DNA from: Myxocyprinus asiaticus
Lineage: Eukaryota > Chordata > Actinopteri > Cypriniformes > Catostomidae
Length of the DNA stretch: 64,000 nt
Direction: 5' to 3'
Assembly (NCBI RefSeq): GCF_019703515.2
Contig: NC_059346.1
Span: 57,982,001-58,046,000, forward strand
In this document: in pieces, positions 33,035 through 42,985 of the stretch
How positions within the stretch are numbered: the first letter of the stretch is position 1
Layout: each line of letters opens with the position of its first letter
Program-made: the position numbers and the translations under genes
The notes under the pieces: model-generated
What the model saw: the letters and a program-made list of their open reading frames with translations, nothing else
What the model was told of the DNA's origin: nothing
Database searches by the model: none

Positions 33035-33167
33035 CTGAATGAGTGGTTGCATACCAGCTCCTTTTATACCCGTATGTTCGGGGGAGTGGCATGCAAATAC
33101 CACTCGCCAATTTTCATTGGCCTTTTATCAAAGACCAGAGGTGTCGAGTGAGTGACAGATAGGGAAC
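33035..33167 (-). repeat. 5' terminal repeat of DIRS copy B
   Basis: This is the inverted partner of 26991-27100 with a short outer end (GTTCCCTATCTGTCACTCAC on the minus strand). It abuts LINE sequence at 33168. Unlike the 3' repeat it lacks the about 95-bp outer extension, an asymmetry described for DIRS elements. Confidence 0.85.
33060..33120 (-). promoter_or_regulatory. core promoter of DIRS copy B
   Basis: On the minus strand, in order: CCAATGAAAATTGG (two CCAAT boxes facing each other, 33107-33120), ATTTGCAT octamer (33091-33098) and TATAAAA (33062-33068). The three motifs are kept at the same spacing in the other DIRS copies. Octamer and CCAAT sites are known binding sites for POU (Oct) and NF-Y factors; that these factors act here is inferred. 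Confidence 0.65.
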
Positions 33168-35088
33168 TGTGAAGCAGGGTCATATCAGCCTTCCTGCATT
33201 TGTTACATTTTGGAGAGACACCTGGAAATATTCTGGATAATTTTGTTTTAGAGTAGTGTAATCTATGCAAGATTTTGGACTGGATGAGGCAGTGTCTGGA
33301 GTTTAAAGAACATCTATTAATCTCTCCCAGGCTATCCGCCCCTAACTCATTAGAAATCTCTGACCCTAATTCTTCCTCCCATAAACTTTTGATTGAAGAT
33401 GTAGTAGGTAATTGGGAGGCCTGGAGGGTGTTATAAATGCAGGAAATCATTCTCCCTTTACCAAAATAGTCCTTAAGGCAGGTGTCAAGACAAGAAGGGT
33501 TAATTGTTGCAAACCTGTTTAAGTAGGATTGTACATAGTTCCTGACTTGCAGGAACCTAAAAAATTTGCTTCAAAGGAGACAAAGGTACCATCTTGATAT
33601 GGATCACTTACTGCATGAATTCCTGCATCTCTCCATTGATGAAAACCTTTATCTAATATAGAAGGTATAAAAGAGGGATTGTCAGCTACGGGAATTGATA
33701 AAGGTAACGTCTCCACCCCAAAATGAGTTCTATTTTGTTTCCAAATACGAATAACACTGCTAATGACAGGGCTGCTTCTGTAGATTTCTTTATTACAGCT
33801 TGTTGGTGAAAGAATCATAGACACAGCACCAAGATCATAGGGGTACATTCATCCTGTTCTAATCTGAGTCAGTCCAGTTGTCCACTTTTATCATTTAATA
33901 TTATTGATATAATTCTGAGGTTAGCCGCCCAGTAATAGCAGTGGAAGTCTGGAAAGGCAAGACCCCCCACATTTCTAGGTTTGGAAAGATGTAGTTGTTT
34001 AATTCTATGGTTTTTATAATTCCAAATAAAAGGTAGGATGGTTGAGTCAAGTTGCTTAAAAAAGGACTTGGGCAGAAATAAAGGGGTGTTTTGTAGCAGA
34101 TATAATAGGTGTGTGAGAAAACCATCTTTATAGCATATATTCTACCTATTAACAAAATAGGAAGAGTCCTCAAAACTGAATGTTACTTTTAAATTTTTCT
34201 AAAAGAGGGGCATAATTGGCTTCTCGCAAAGAGCTAAACTTCCTAGATACAACAATTCCTAGGTAAGTAAATCTGTCTTTAGCTATTTTAATCCGAACTG
34301 GGTATGTTTGTGAAAGATCTTTAAGCCCAACTGGCATGAGTTCACTTTTATTTAGATTAATTCGATAGTCTGAGAATGAGCCATATTGTTCGATCACTTT
34401 TAAGATTACAGGGATATTAGATGCGTGTTTAATTACATATAATATGACATTGTCTGCATATAAAGACATTTTGTTTATAGTGGTTTTAGTAAGGAGCCCA
34501 TGAATTCTTTCATCAGAGTGGATGGCTTCCGCTAGAGGCTCAATGGCCAGGGCAAAAAGAAGGGGAGAAAGCAGGCAGCCTTGTCGGGTACCCCTGAATA
34601 AAGCAAAAGATGGTGACAAAAGTCTATTTTTGAGTATACACGCCCTAGGGTTTTTATATAGAATTTTAAGCCAAGTGATGAATTTCTTTCCTACATGGAA
34701 TTTCTGTAGCAGAGCGAAGAGGTAAGGCCACTCTACCTGATCAAATGCCTTTTCGGCGTCTAAGGACAAAATCACCAGATCGGACCAATTAGTCTGGGAA
34801 GAGTATAAGATATTAAACAGGTGACGAAGATTATTAAAGGAACTACAACCTGGAACAAAGCCGGTCTGATCAGGTTTCACTAGTTTCCCTGAAAGCGTAT
34901 TAAGTTTGATGGCTAATGTCTTAGCAAAAACATTTTTTGAAACTGGCCTATACCCCCCGACCTCCTCTGGATCCCTGCCCTTCTGGGGTAGGACAGTGAT
35001 TACTGCTTCATTAACTGAGGCAGACATCCCACCTCGAGAGCCTGGGAGAACATTTAAGCATGTAGGGCCCCAATTGTTAAATATTTTA

Positions 35089-35949
35089 TAGGGTGACCAT
35101 ATTCTGGTTTTCCAAAAAGAGGACACCTTTTTTTTTGTCACCGGGGGGGATTGGGGTGGAGTGGGGTGGAATAATAGGGTTCAAAACAGTGTTACTATGA
35201 ATGCAAACTTTAATACAGTGAAAAAGACACTCTATTAGCATAACATAAATATATATAAATAAATATAAATTTCCAACATTCTTTTGAATGTACATGTACT
35301 AATATGAAATATTTGATGCCATGAGTGTACCTTCATTTACTATTTTTATTATTTTGAATGGCCATGGAAAATGAAGCAATGTGATAACAATTTTACCTGG
35401 TCGCAAAAAGTAGTCCGTTAATTTACCTGATGAAATTTCAACTTTTGCTGACCCTTTTATGCTTTGGAGAGCTAATGTGTGCTTCTTTATTAGCAACTGA
35501 CACATAAGTGCCAGCTTTACATGACATACATTCAGCTTCCCACGGATCTCGACCTGGATGAAAGCATTGGAATTTTTTGTGCAAATCTTCTGTAAATTTG
35601 CACTTTCGTTTGGGCATTGCTTCCACTCAGCTGTCATTTACTGCTACTGTCAAGCAACTGTTTGATGCTGAACACAACAGCACTTCGCGCGTTTGCGGAA
35701 AGATTGACAGGCAGGAATTTGGCCAATAGTTGCTGCAAGCCTTTTATAATCGACCAATTGGTGTGCGAGAAGGCGGGACTTACAAAGAGGGGTTAAAGCA
35801 ATGCAAATATGCACGCACACACAATAAAGACCAGATGCACATCATAATGCAACTAAAGCGGACATTTTCACAAATGTAGAAATCCCGGCCGGACGCTTTT
35901 TTCAAAAAGGAGGACATATCCGGAAAAAAGAGGACGTATGGTCACTCTA
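35089..35949 (-). mobile_element. hAT-type element with a transposase N-terminus, nested in the LINE
   Basis: The ends TAGGGTGACCATATTC and (read inward from the right) TAGAGTGACCATACGTCC form inverted repeats. They are flanked by ATATTTTA (35081-35088) and ATGTTTTA (35950-35957), an 8-bp target duplication with one mismatch. Removing the element reunites the LINE ORF2 sequence (PCEVYKT before, KIFNNWGPTCLNV after). The element is 861 bp and keeps only the start of its transposase gene. Confidence 0.85.
35299..35637 (-). pseudogene. BED-type zinc finger of a hAT transposase, truncated
   Basis: The frame at 35438-35626 reads MPKRKCKFTEDLHKKFQCFH, then GRDPWEAECMSCKAGTYVSV and KEAHISSPKHKR. 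The pattern Cys-x2-Cys ... His-x5-His after a Trp/Glu-rich start is that of BED-like zinc fingers, which bind DNA at the N-terminus of hAT transposases. The next residues are out of frame with an adjacent open frame (35299-35637), and no catalytic domain follows. Either a solo DNA-binding remnant or a regulator of its family are possible; decay is the simpler view. Confidence 0.65.
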
Positions 35950-37400
35950 ATGTTTTATATACCTCGCAAGGGATTCCATCGGGGCCGGGAGATTTACCTC
36001 CTTTAAGTGACTTTATAGTGTTCTTTAATTCCTCTTATGTTAAATCAGCTCCAAGAAATTCTCTATCCTCTTGGTCTAGCGTTGGTAGATTACAGCTGTT
36101 TAAAAAAAGTCTCCATGGTGGAGGAATCATCAATTGTATTACTAGATTACATTACATAGATTACAATGATTCATAAAATTGTTTAAAACGATTGTTAATT
36201 TCTGTAGGAAATAATAAGTAAGTCCCGGATTCTGATTTGATCCGATGAATTGTACGGTCACTTTCCAGCTTTCATAGCTGTCTAGATAACAGTTTGTGTG
36301 GCTTATCACCAAATTCTAAATATTGTTGTTTCATAAACATTAAAGATCTTGAAAACTTTTCAGATGTAATCTTTGTATTGATATCTAAGATTTAATATTT
36401 TCTTGTGCAGTTCTGAGGAAGGTGATGTAGCATTCTCATTATCCAATTGACTAAGCTGTCTTTCTAAAGATTGTAAAGCAGCTGTATTTTGTTTATTTTT
36501 TGCACCCTTAAAGGAGATAAAACAACCCCGTAAATAAGCTTTAAAGGTGTCCCATAAAAGTGAAGGCAAAGTGTTCGGTTGATTGTTAGTTTCGAAAAAT
36601 AACTCTAGCTGTGTATGCAAGTACTCACAGAATTTTGCATCCTTTAATAAATAGGGGTCTGCCCGCCACAGTGGTTGAGTCGTTACAATTTCTGATCATT
36701 TTAGAGCAAATGTAATTGGACTATGGTCTGAGATTAGAATATTATGATAAGTGGCGTTGAACATAAAGGGAATTAACTTCAAATCAACTAGAAAATAGTC
36801 GATACGGGTATAAACATTGTGGGCCTGTGAATAAAAGTAGTCTCTCTCCGTTGGATTGGCTAACCTCCATACATCACCAACATTAGAATTTTTAATGTAC
36901 ATATTAAGAAAGTCCCTAGACTTAGAGGGGGGAGCACGCTGATCTGTCCAAATATGGGTCCAGAACACAGTTGAAATCCACCCCCAGTTGAAACCCCCCC
37001 ATAATTAAATTAGTAAGTAAAACACATTTTGAAAAAAGTGTGGATCATCAAAATTTGGTCCATAAATGTTAACTAAGGTTATAGACATTGAAAAGATTTA
37101 TCTCGCAACTATGATGAATCGCCCCTCCTTATCTGCAATCGTAGCCCTATGCTTAAAAGGAATCCCCTTTCTTATTAAAACAGCAGTACCCCTTGCCTTA
37201 GATGAAAAGGAAGATTGAAAAACTGACCTATCCACCTGGCTCTCAGCTTGGAATGAGAATTGTTTTTGAGGTGTGTCTCTTGTAAAATTATAATATCGGT
37301 GTTCATAGATTTTAGATGAGACAACACTTTACCTCATTTAACTGGATGGTTTAGGCCTTTAACGTTCCAGGATGCAAAAGTCAACGCTCCCACCCCTCAG

Positions 37401-37857
37401 TCAGGTGTCTTACTCCCTGTTGTTGCATTTATTACCCCACCTCACCACGGAACCCTGTTAAACATCCCCTCCCACGATCCCTTATCACAACAAAACTAAA
37501 AAGAGAAAACAGAACAGAAACGTACCTGAAAACCCAGACTTGAACATCAAAACAGAATTTTACAGAGTAAACAATAAACTTGACTGTAAAAAGAAAAACA
37601 GCCCAACTAGTGTTAGCTGACTATCAGGAGCTCAGTGAACAGTTCCTATGGGTGTTATGGCTGTTCATATGCACACATAGGCAGCTCAGTCTTCACAAAT
37701 TTGACTTGTGAAGCATATAAACATTGCATACAAAACAAATCATGTCAAATAAAAAACAAAACAAAACAAATGTGTTTTAGCGCTTAATTATAATTGTCCG
37801 ATCAGCTCTCCAACCCAGTTTAGTAGCCTTGATATAGAGTTCCAATCTAAGGAGAGA
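37401..37857. other. region between ORF2 and ORF1 of the minus-strand L1-Tx1
   Basis: This stretch lies inside the LINE but I could not assign it to a clear reading frame. It probably holds decayed endonuclease N-terminus and inter-ORF sequence. Confidence 0.4.
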
Positions 37858-38465
37858 TTATGATGTCGACACGTTACCCTCACCGAAGTGCTGCTCTGCA
37901 ATTGTGAATGGCTTTACCGGGTCCGTGAAGTACATTTCTTCTTCGCTGTGTGTGACCCGTAACTTCGCTGGGTATAGAAATCCGAAGCAGACCCCCGGAC
38001 GAAGTAGGTCTTTAGCTCTGTTAAAACGGGTACGTTGTTTCAATATGGCAGCTGGGAGGTCAGGGAATATCAGAAGTTTCTCTCCATTGTAGGTGATGGT
38101 CTTGAGCTGAGCCGCTTTTCGGATGATGTCCTGCCAATCGTGAAAGTAATGCATCTTGACAATGAAGGCCCAGGGATATGAGGTGTTGTCGGAGTGTTTT
38201 CTCAAGGATCTGTGAGCACGGTCGATCAAAGGTAAAGTAAAGAGAGAGCGTTCTTCGGCAGATGCGCAATAAAGTCCGTGGGCTTGCGACCAATCTCCTC
38301 GCCCTCTTTAATATTCAGAATGTGCAGGTTTTGCCTTCTACTGTGACTTTCCAGATCCGTACATTTCTCTGTGAGCTGTAAGACGCTGTTTGTTAGCTTT
38401 TCGACATCCTTTGGTAGTTGGGAGCATGGAAGTGAACATTCTAAATCCTGTGCAGAAAGCATGGA
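37858..38465 (-). pseudogene. L1-Tx1 ORF1 remnant
   Basis: Two overlapping minus-strand frames make up the C-terminal part of an L1-type ORF1 protein. The first is 38226-38462, with LPKDVEKLTNSVLQLTEKCT as end of the coiled coil and SHSRRQNLHILNIKEGEEIG as start of the RNA-binding fold. The second is 37858-38229, with IDRAHRSLRKHSDNTSYPWA, IIRKAAQLKTITYNGEKLLI and FGFLYPAKLRVTH. One frameshift separates them near 38228. The N-terminus is missing, consistent with 5' truncation of the LINE. Confidence 0.75.
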
Positions 38466-39644
38466 CCAATCAACTGTGAGCTCAAGTAGATTTCAGCAAC
38501 AGTTAAATAGGTAAATAGTGGAAATCCACTGATATAAATATTTACTTATTAAATAATTATTATTATAATTTCATTGTTGCTAAAACTGCATATACATGTG
38601 GTTAAAAAGAAAAGAATATTTAAATTGGTAGACCAGAAACATAACAAGCAGCCAGCTTGATGTAATAGTCTGAAGTTATTTAAATATGTAACGAATGACA
38701 TACATGGCAAAAAGATTCACATGTATGATATTTGATAGGTATGATATTTTGATAGGATTGATTTTTATTTCAAACAGACAGGATAATAAAGTTGCTGGAG
38801 TAGCTCTGCAGTGCATCAGAAATAGAACAGGGTATCCGTCCACTGCCCCAATGGATGCTTCCAGTGCAGACAGCATCACTGATTATCAATGGAGAGATTT
38901 GTTTTGACGTGACACCACATGAAACTTGTGTCCGGTATAGACAGGGTTTCGGACTGACAGTCTATCTGGAATGCCACGAACACAGACAAGCAGAGTATGA
39001 CAAATAGTAAAACATCCCAGTGCTGTTATATGAAATATTAACACTCTTGGAACGGTGTTTGTCCAATCTAATTAAAGGACTGGAACTCTAAAACATTACT
39101 CAAAATGTCATGCATAATCTTGGAAATGACCTTGTCTCTTTCAGAAATGGGCTACATTATTGATCACTTATGCCAGTCAGATGGAAAATTTTGATTTTTG
39201 AAAGCAATATGCACCATACAGGTGACTTTTTGCCTCAAAGGATTATTATTTGGAGTAGGACATTTTACTTAAAATTCACAATTTGTGTTCTTTTTGAGCC
39301 AGTGAGCTAACACTTTCAGATAAATGGCTTGTATCCCTTTTCATTTTCAGGGTCAGTTATTTTAGAAAACCTTTCTGTTTTACCAGAAAGGGACACACAG
39401 ATCTGTGTTAAAGGAACAACAGTAGCAGGTGAGAAAGGAGGAGTGTCTTTGGGTGATTTTTAAATTACAGGGACTATATCTGAGGCTCAGAGTCGGCTCT
39501 GAGATGGGGTGCAATCTTTTGAGGCCAATTAAGGTGGAATACAAAAATAGCAGGACAGTCTGATCTTGATTTTTACCAGGGCGACCAAGCTCATCTCTGC
39601 TACTGGCCCTTGGGGACAGGAGATCAAATTAATTATTATTATCT
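38466..39644. other. no recognisable gene or element
   Basis: AT-rich sequence. Small opposing open stretches at 38676-38907 show no motif. Confidence 0.45.
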
Positions 39645-39656
39645 GTCTCTCTCACA

Positions 39657-39687
<31 letters not shown>

Positions 39688-39691
39688 ACAC

Positions 39692-39725
<34 letters not shown>

Positions 39726-39726
39726 A
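39645..39726. repeat. (TC)n(CA)n compound microsatellite
   Basis: CT repeats are followed by CA repeats, about 80 bp in total. Confidence 0.95.
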
Positions 39727-39876
39727 GCTTCTTTCTCAGTTACCATCTTATGATGCTGAATGCTTTGTTATAATGTGGAGGGATAAGGTGATGTTGTGAA
39801 CAATGAACAGCATGAGCCAAATTTCGTATATATCTTAAATTGCAGAGTAGTAGTTTTTCTCAACATACACTGTATA

Positions 39877-40315
39877 TGGGGGCCTGGGTAGCTCAGTGGT
39901 AAAGGACGCTGGCTACCACCCCTGGAGTTCGCTATTTCGAATCCCAGGGTGTGCTGAGTGACTCCAGCCAGGTCTCCTAAGCAACCAAATTGGCCCGGTT
40001 AGGGAGGGTAGAGTCACATGGGGTAACCTCCTCGTGGTCGCTATAATGTGTTTTGTTCTCAGTGGGGCGCATGGTGAGTTGAGTGTGGATGCCGCAGTGG
40101 ATGGCGTGAAGCCTCCATACACACTATGTCTCCGTGGCAATGCGTTCAACAATCCACATGATAAGATTCGCAGGTTGATGGTCTCAGACGCGGAGGCAAC
40201 TGGGATTCATTCTCCGCCACCCGGACTAAGGCGAATCACTACGTGACCACAAGGACTTAAAAAGTGCATTGGGAATTGGGCATTCCAAATTGGGTGAAAA
40301 AACCCTCCCAAAAAA
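39877..40315 (+). mobile_element. tRNA-derived SINE, copy 3
   Basis: This is the best copy to read, on the plus strand. It starts GGGGGCCTGGG. The A box is TAGCTCAGTGGT (39889-39900) and the B-box-like TTTCGAATCC is at 39935-39944. A tRNA-unrelated body follows, and the 3' end is GGGAATTGGGCATTCCAAAT before an A-rich tail. The target duplication is ACATACACTGTATA (39863-39876) and ACATACATTGTATA (40316-40329), one mismatch. It is not a tRNA gene: no acceptor stem pairing or intact anticodon arm is seen. Confidence 0.92.
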
Positions 40316-40329
40316 ACATACATTGTATA

Positions 40330-41043
40330 CACAGTTAAGACCTCAGTTGTATTTTGAATATTTGTTGCAAAGATTTGCTTTCTTGTGTGTTTGTTTACAG
40401 GTGTGGGGGTACCCATTACAGGTTGTGCCATCCTGGACAAGCCCCAATTCTGTCTTAACCTGTCACCTATTTAACATAAAATAAAAATGAAATAAACAAG
40501 ACTCCAGTATTTTTAGATATTAAAATAGCAGCTTGTCTTGGAGACTGATAACACTGTGATCAATTCGGTGACTGAAGGTCAAAAGTTCTGCTGAAATGGG
40601 CTGGTGCCACTGCCCCAGTGGCTGAAGCTGGAAGTGTTTTTGAGGTGAAATGTCCACAGGGTTCCAAAAGCTTGTTGTATTTTTAGTTGTAAAAGATGTA
40701 ATCCTGTCAACCGGAATGCATGTTTTATTAAGTCTACCCCATAACCCAAACCTCAACACTTAACCTAACTGCCAGTAGAGTAAAAATTAAATTTTAGAGT
40801 GAAGATGCAACCTCCGAATCACGCTAACCATTGTTTAGAAAAACTTTATTACTTCATGGTTTCCATGGGACCAGAAGCCATATCTTGGAGTGAACATGAT
40901 TACTTCCTGGTTTCCATGGGACCAGAGCCCGTGTTTCAGAGGTATCTGTAGTGCCACAAGGAAAGGTGAGCATGTTTGTATTTAGCGTCCGTATTTCCCT
41001 CTGTATCATGTCTGATCTGGGTCACGTGAAAATAACAGAGCCT
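40330..41043. other. no gene; short tandem-like duplication
   Basis: GGTTTCCATGGGACCAGA occurs twice, about 55 bp apart (near 40857 and 40909), in a duplicated segment of roughly 50 bp. Nothing else is recognised. Confidence 0.55.
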
Positions 41044-41330
41044 ATGTCACGGTCACGGCATCATCATCCCATGTCTGTCTCATTGTCTGTTTTTGTGTGA
41101 GCACATGGTTTCGGTTGTATTCCCTGCCTTGTGCTCTTCAGTCTGTCTTGTTTCATGTCTGGAGTATGGTGTCTGGGTCCTGACTTCCTGTCTGGTTCGG
41201 TTTTGGTCTGTGTCAGGATCCGGACACTCATGCTCCATGTCTGTCTGTTATTGACGTGGATGCATCGCGCTTATGTCATCTGTGTATCATCATTGTGTAT
41301 CATACCTTTATGTCATAAAAAGTTGGGTGT
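41044..41330 (+). mobile_element. possible fragment of a Ty3/gypsy LTR
   Basis: It begins TGTCACGGTCACGGCATC and continues as T/G-rich TGTCTGTCT-type sequence, as in fish gypsy LTRs and as in the clearer LTR at 62942. No matching CA end, polypurine tract or duplication is visible. Confidence 0.35.
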
Positions 41331-41775
41331 ACAGCAAAACCATTATCTGTATCTGTTCATATGACAAAATTATCTGTATCTGTCTCTGTATTCAGATAGA
41401 ACCGGATGTGGGTAGGGCTTAAACCGGAAATGTGTCAAAACTAAATGAAACACCCATATTTAAATGTTACTCTTACATTTATAAACATGCCTTGTAAATG
41501 CCTTTTCATAATATTAGCCTAATATTAGCCTAATAATAATAATTATTATTATTATTATTGTAGGCTACAAATATTGTTTAGTTAAATTATTATATTATTA
41601 TTTTTTATTTACCAGATGAAGCTGAATTTGCAGGCTACATTTACTGTGGAATATGTTAACTGTGGTTTCTCCTGGTATTTCTGATATTAATATCTGCTGA
41701 AACAGTATTTTCATATAATGTATAATATTACTCTGGAGGCAGGAGGTGTCAAGCAAAATGTGAAATATCAAGCAC

Positions 41776-42985
41776 AAGCAATGAGCCCGAAGCTGAATAC
41801 CTTATTCGGAAAGGCACGAATAATGACTTCAAAACAAATAACTGATTCATCCGAATAATAGAAAAAATATTTATTTGACTGATTATCCAAGAAACACAAG
41901 AATAAAGCGACATTTTAAATAAACATATCCAAAATTACAACGAATTTATGAATCTGTGCAGCAAATATTTCTAAAGTGTAAACCTTATGAATGAAAATGC
42001 GCACAGTGTGATTTCAGATCGGATGGCAGTGGTCTTGACTCCATTTGCGGTCTTCGTTAATTGTGCGCGTCTGGAGCTTATCAAGTGTAACAATAATTAA
42101 GATATGACATCATACACATGTTCCACTTCTTGAAATGTTTATGTTAATGTATCACACGATTCACATGTAATGATTCCCATGTATTTCATGTATAGCCTAA
42201 ACCTGAGCGCGATGTTAAATTCCTGAACTGAAGAGATGATTTCACGTAAGTCTATCAGGAATTTTTATGATAAGACACCATTATTTAGTTAATAATAATA
42301 ATAATAACGTTAAATTTATATAGTGCCTTACCAGAGGTAGCACAGTTTAAAGAAGAAGAAAAAAAAGATGGAGCATGTTTCAGTTTCTTCATTTTACATG
42401 AGGAGGAATATAAGCGATGAATACTGTTTGGAGCCTTTAAACCTTTATGGAGCATTTTAACTTTTTTTCAGAATAAAGTCTTAACCAGATAATTCCCTTA
42501 ATCACTGATGTGAATATAATGTGGTCAATTTAAGAGACAACTAGACGAGCTCTGACATGATATCATCACTTCAGGTCAGGAATTTAACATCGTGCTCAAG
42601 TTTAGGCTATAAATAAATACATGGGAATCACTTGTGTTACATTAACAGACATTTCAAGAAGTGAAAAATGTAAATCATGTCGTATCTTAGTTAATGTTAC
42701 ACTTGATAAGCTCCAGACGGACACAATTACCAGAAACTGCAAACAGAATCGCGACCGCACCCATCCGATCTGAAACTACAATGTGCACATTTTCATTCAT
42801 AAGGTTTACACTTTAGAAATATTGGCTGCACAGATTCATAAATTCTTTGTATTTTTGTATATGTTTATTTAAAATGTCGCTTTATCCTTGTGCCTCTTGT
42901 GTTATCAGTCATACAAATATTTTTAATATTATTCGGATTAATCTGTTATTTCCAAATAAGGTATTTGGCTTTGGGCACATCCCAA
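41776..42985. repeat. long imperfect inverted repeat (arms about 450 bp)
   Basis: The left arm 41776-42241 and right arm 42561-42985 are reverse complements with roughly 85-90% identity over long runs, such as AAAGCGACATTTTAAATAAA and CTAAAGTGTAAACCTTATGA in both. The loop is about 319 bp. No ORF is present. It could be a foldback-type DNA transposon whose outer ends I cannot define, or an inverted duplication. Confidence 0.85.

Larger units (their letters stand above)
26894..33167 (-). mobile_element. DIRS retrotransposon copy B, near complete (6.3 kb)
   Basis: Read on the minus strand the order is 5' terminal repeat with promoter (33167-33035), gag (from 32759), RT/RNase H plus linker domain, tyrosine recombinase (to 27990), internal complementary region (27171-27246) and 3' terminal repeat (27100-26894). 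The outermost bases at both ends are AAC on the plus strand (26894-26896 and 33165-33167). There is no target-site duplication beyond this trinucleotide, as expected for recombinase-mediated integration of a circular intermediate. All three genes carry frame breaks, so this copy is not autonomous now. Confidence 0.9.
26495..37400 (-). pseudogene. L1-Tx1 ORF2 (endonuclease + reverse transcriptase), split by two insertions
   Basis: The endonuclease C-terminus is clear at 36696-36968: VYTRIDYFLVD and ILISDHSPITFALK. After the linker (36360-36620) comes the PGPDGIP block near 35980-36000, then the hAT insertion. A 323-codon frame follows (34170-35141) with ITVLPQKGRDPEEVGGYRPV, PDQTGFVPGCSSFNNLRHLF, LSLDAEKAFDQVEWPYLF (first catalytic Asp), LFRGTRQGCLLSPLLFALAI and MSLYADNVILYV. 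The catalytic YADD has become YADN. The thumb and C-terminal parts follow to CNKCRKADMTLLHS at 33170, the DIRS insertion, then CPSLQDFWCKIFSV and RLLTAKKLILTFWKNK. Besides the insertions there are several frameshifts. Confidence 0.85.
26231..38465 (-). mobile_element. L1-Tx1 LINE interrupted by a DIRS and a hAT element
   Basis: Read on the minus strand, ORF1 lies at 38465-37858 and the endonuclease at about 37400-36690. The reverse transcriptase runs from about 36050 to 33175, and the C-terminal domain continues after the DIRS insertion at 26893-26495. The 3' region extends to about 26231 and contains a CACC microsatellite. The two guests are a hAT element at 35089-35949 and DIRS copy B at 26894-33167. 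Without them the LINE is about 5.1 kb, near full length but 5'-truncated in ORF1. The 5' and 3' limits are approximate. Confidence 0.82.

Noticed and set aside
39877..39960. tRNA gene suggested by A and B boxes
   Set aside because: The head belongs to a SINE with body, tail and target duplication, present four times; cloverleaf pairing is not preserved.
40857..40930. Duplicated GGTTTCCATGGGACCAGA segment as element ends
   Set aside because: The two copies are direct and imperfect and lack flanking signals; it is a local duplication.
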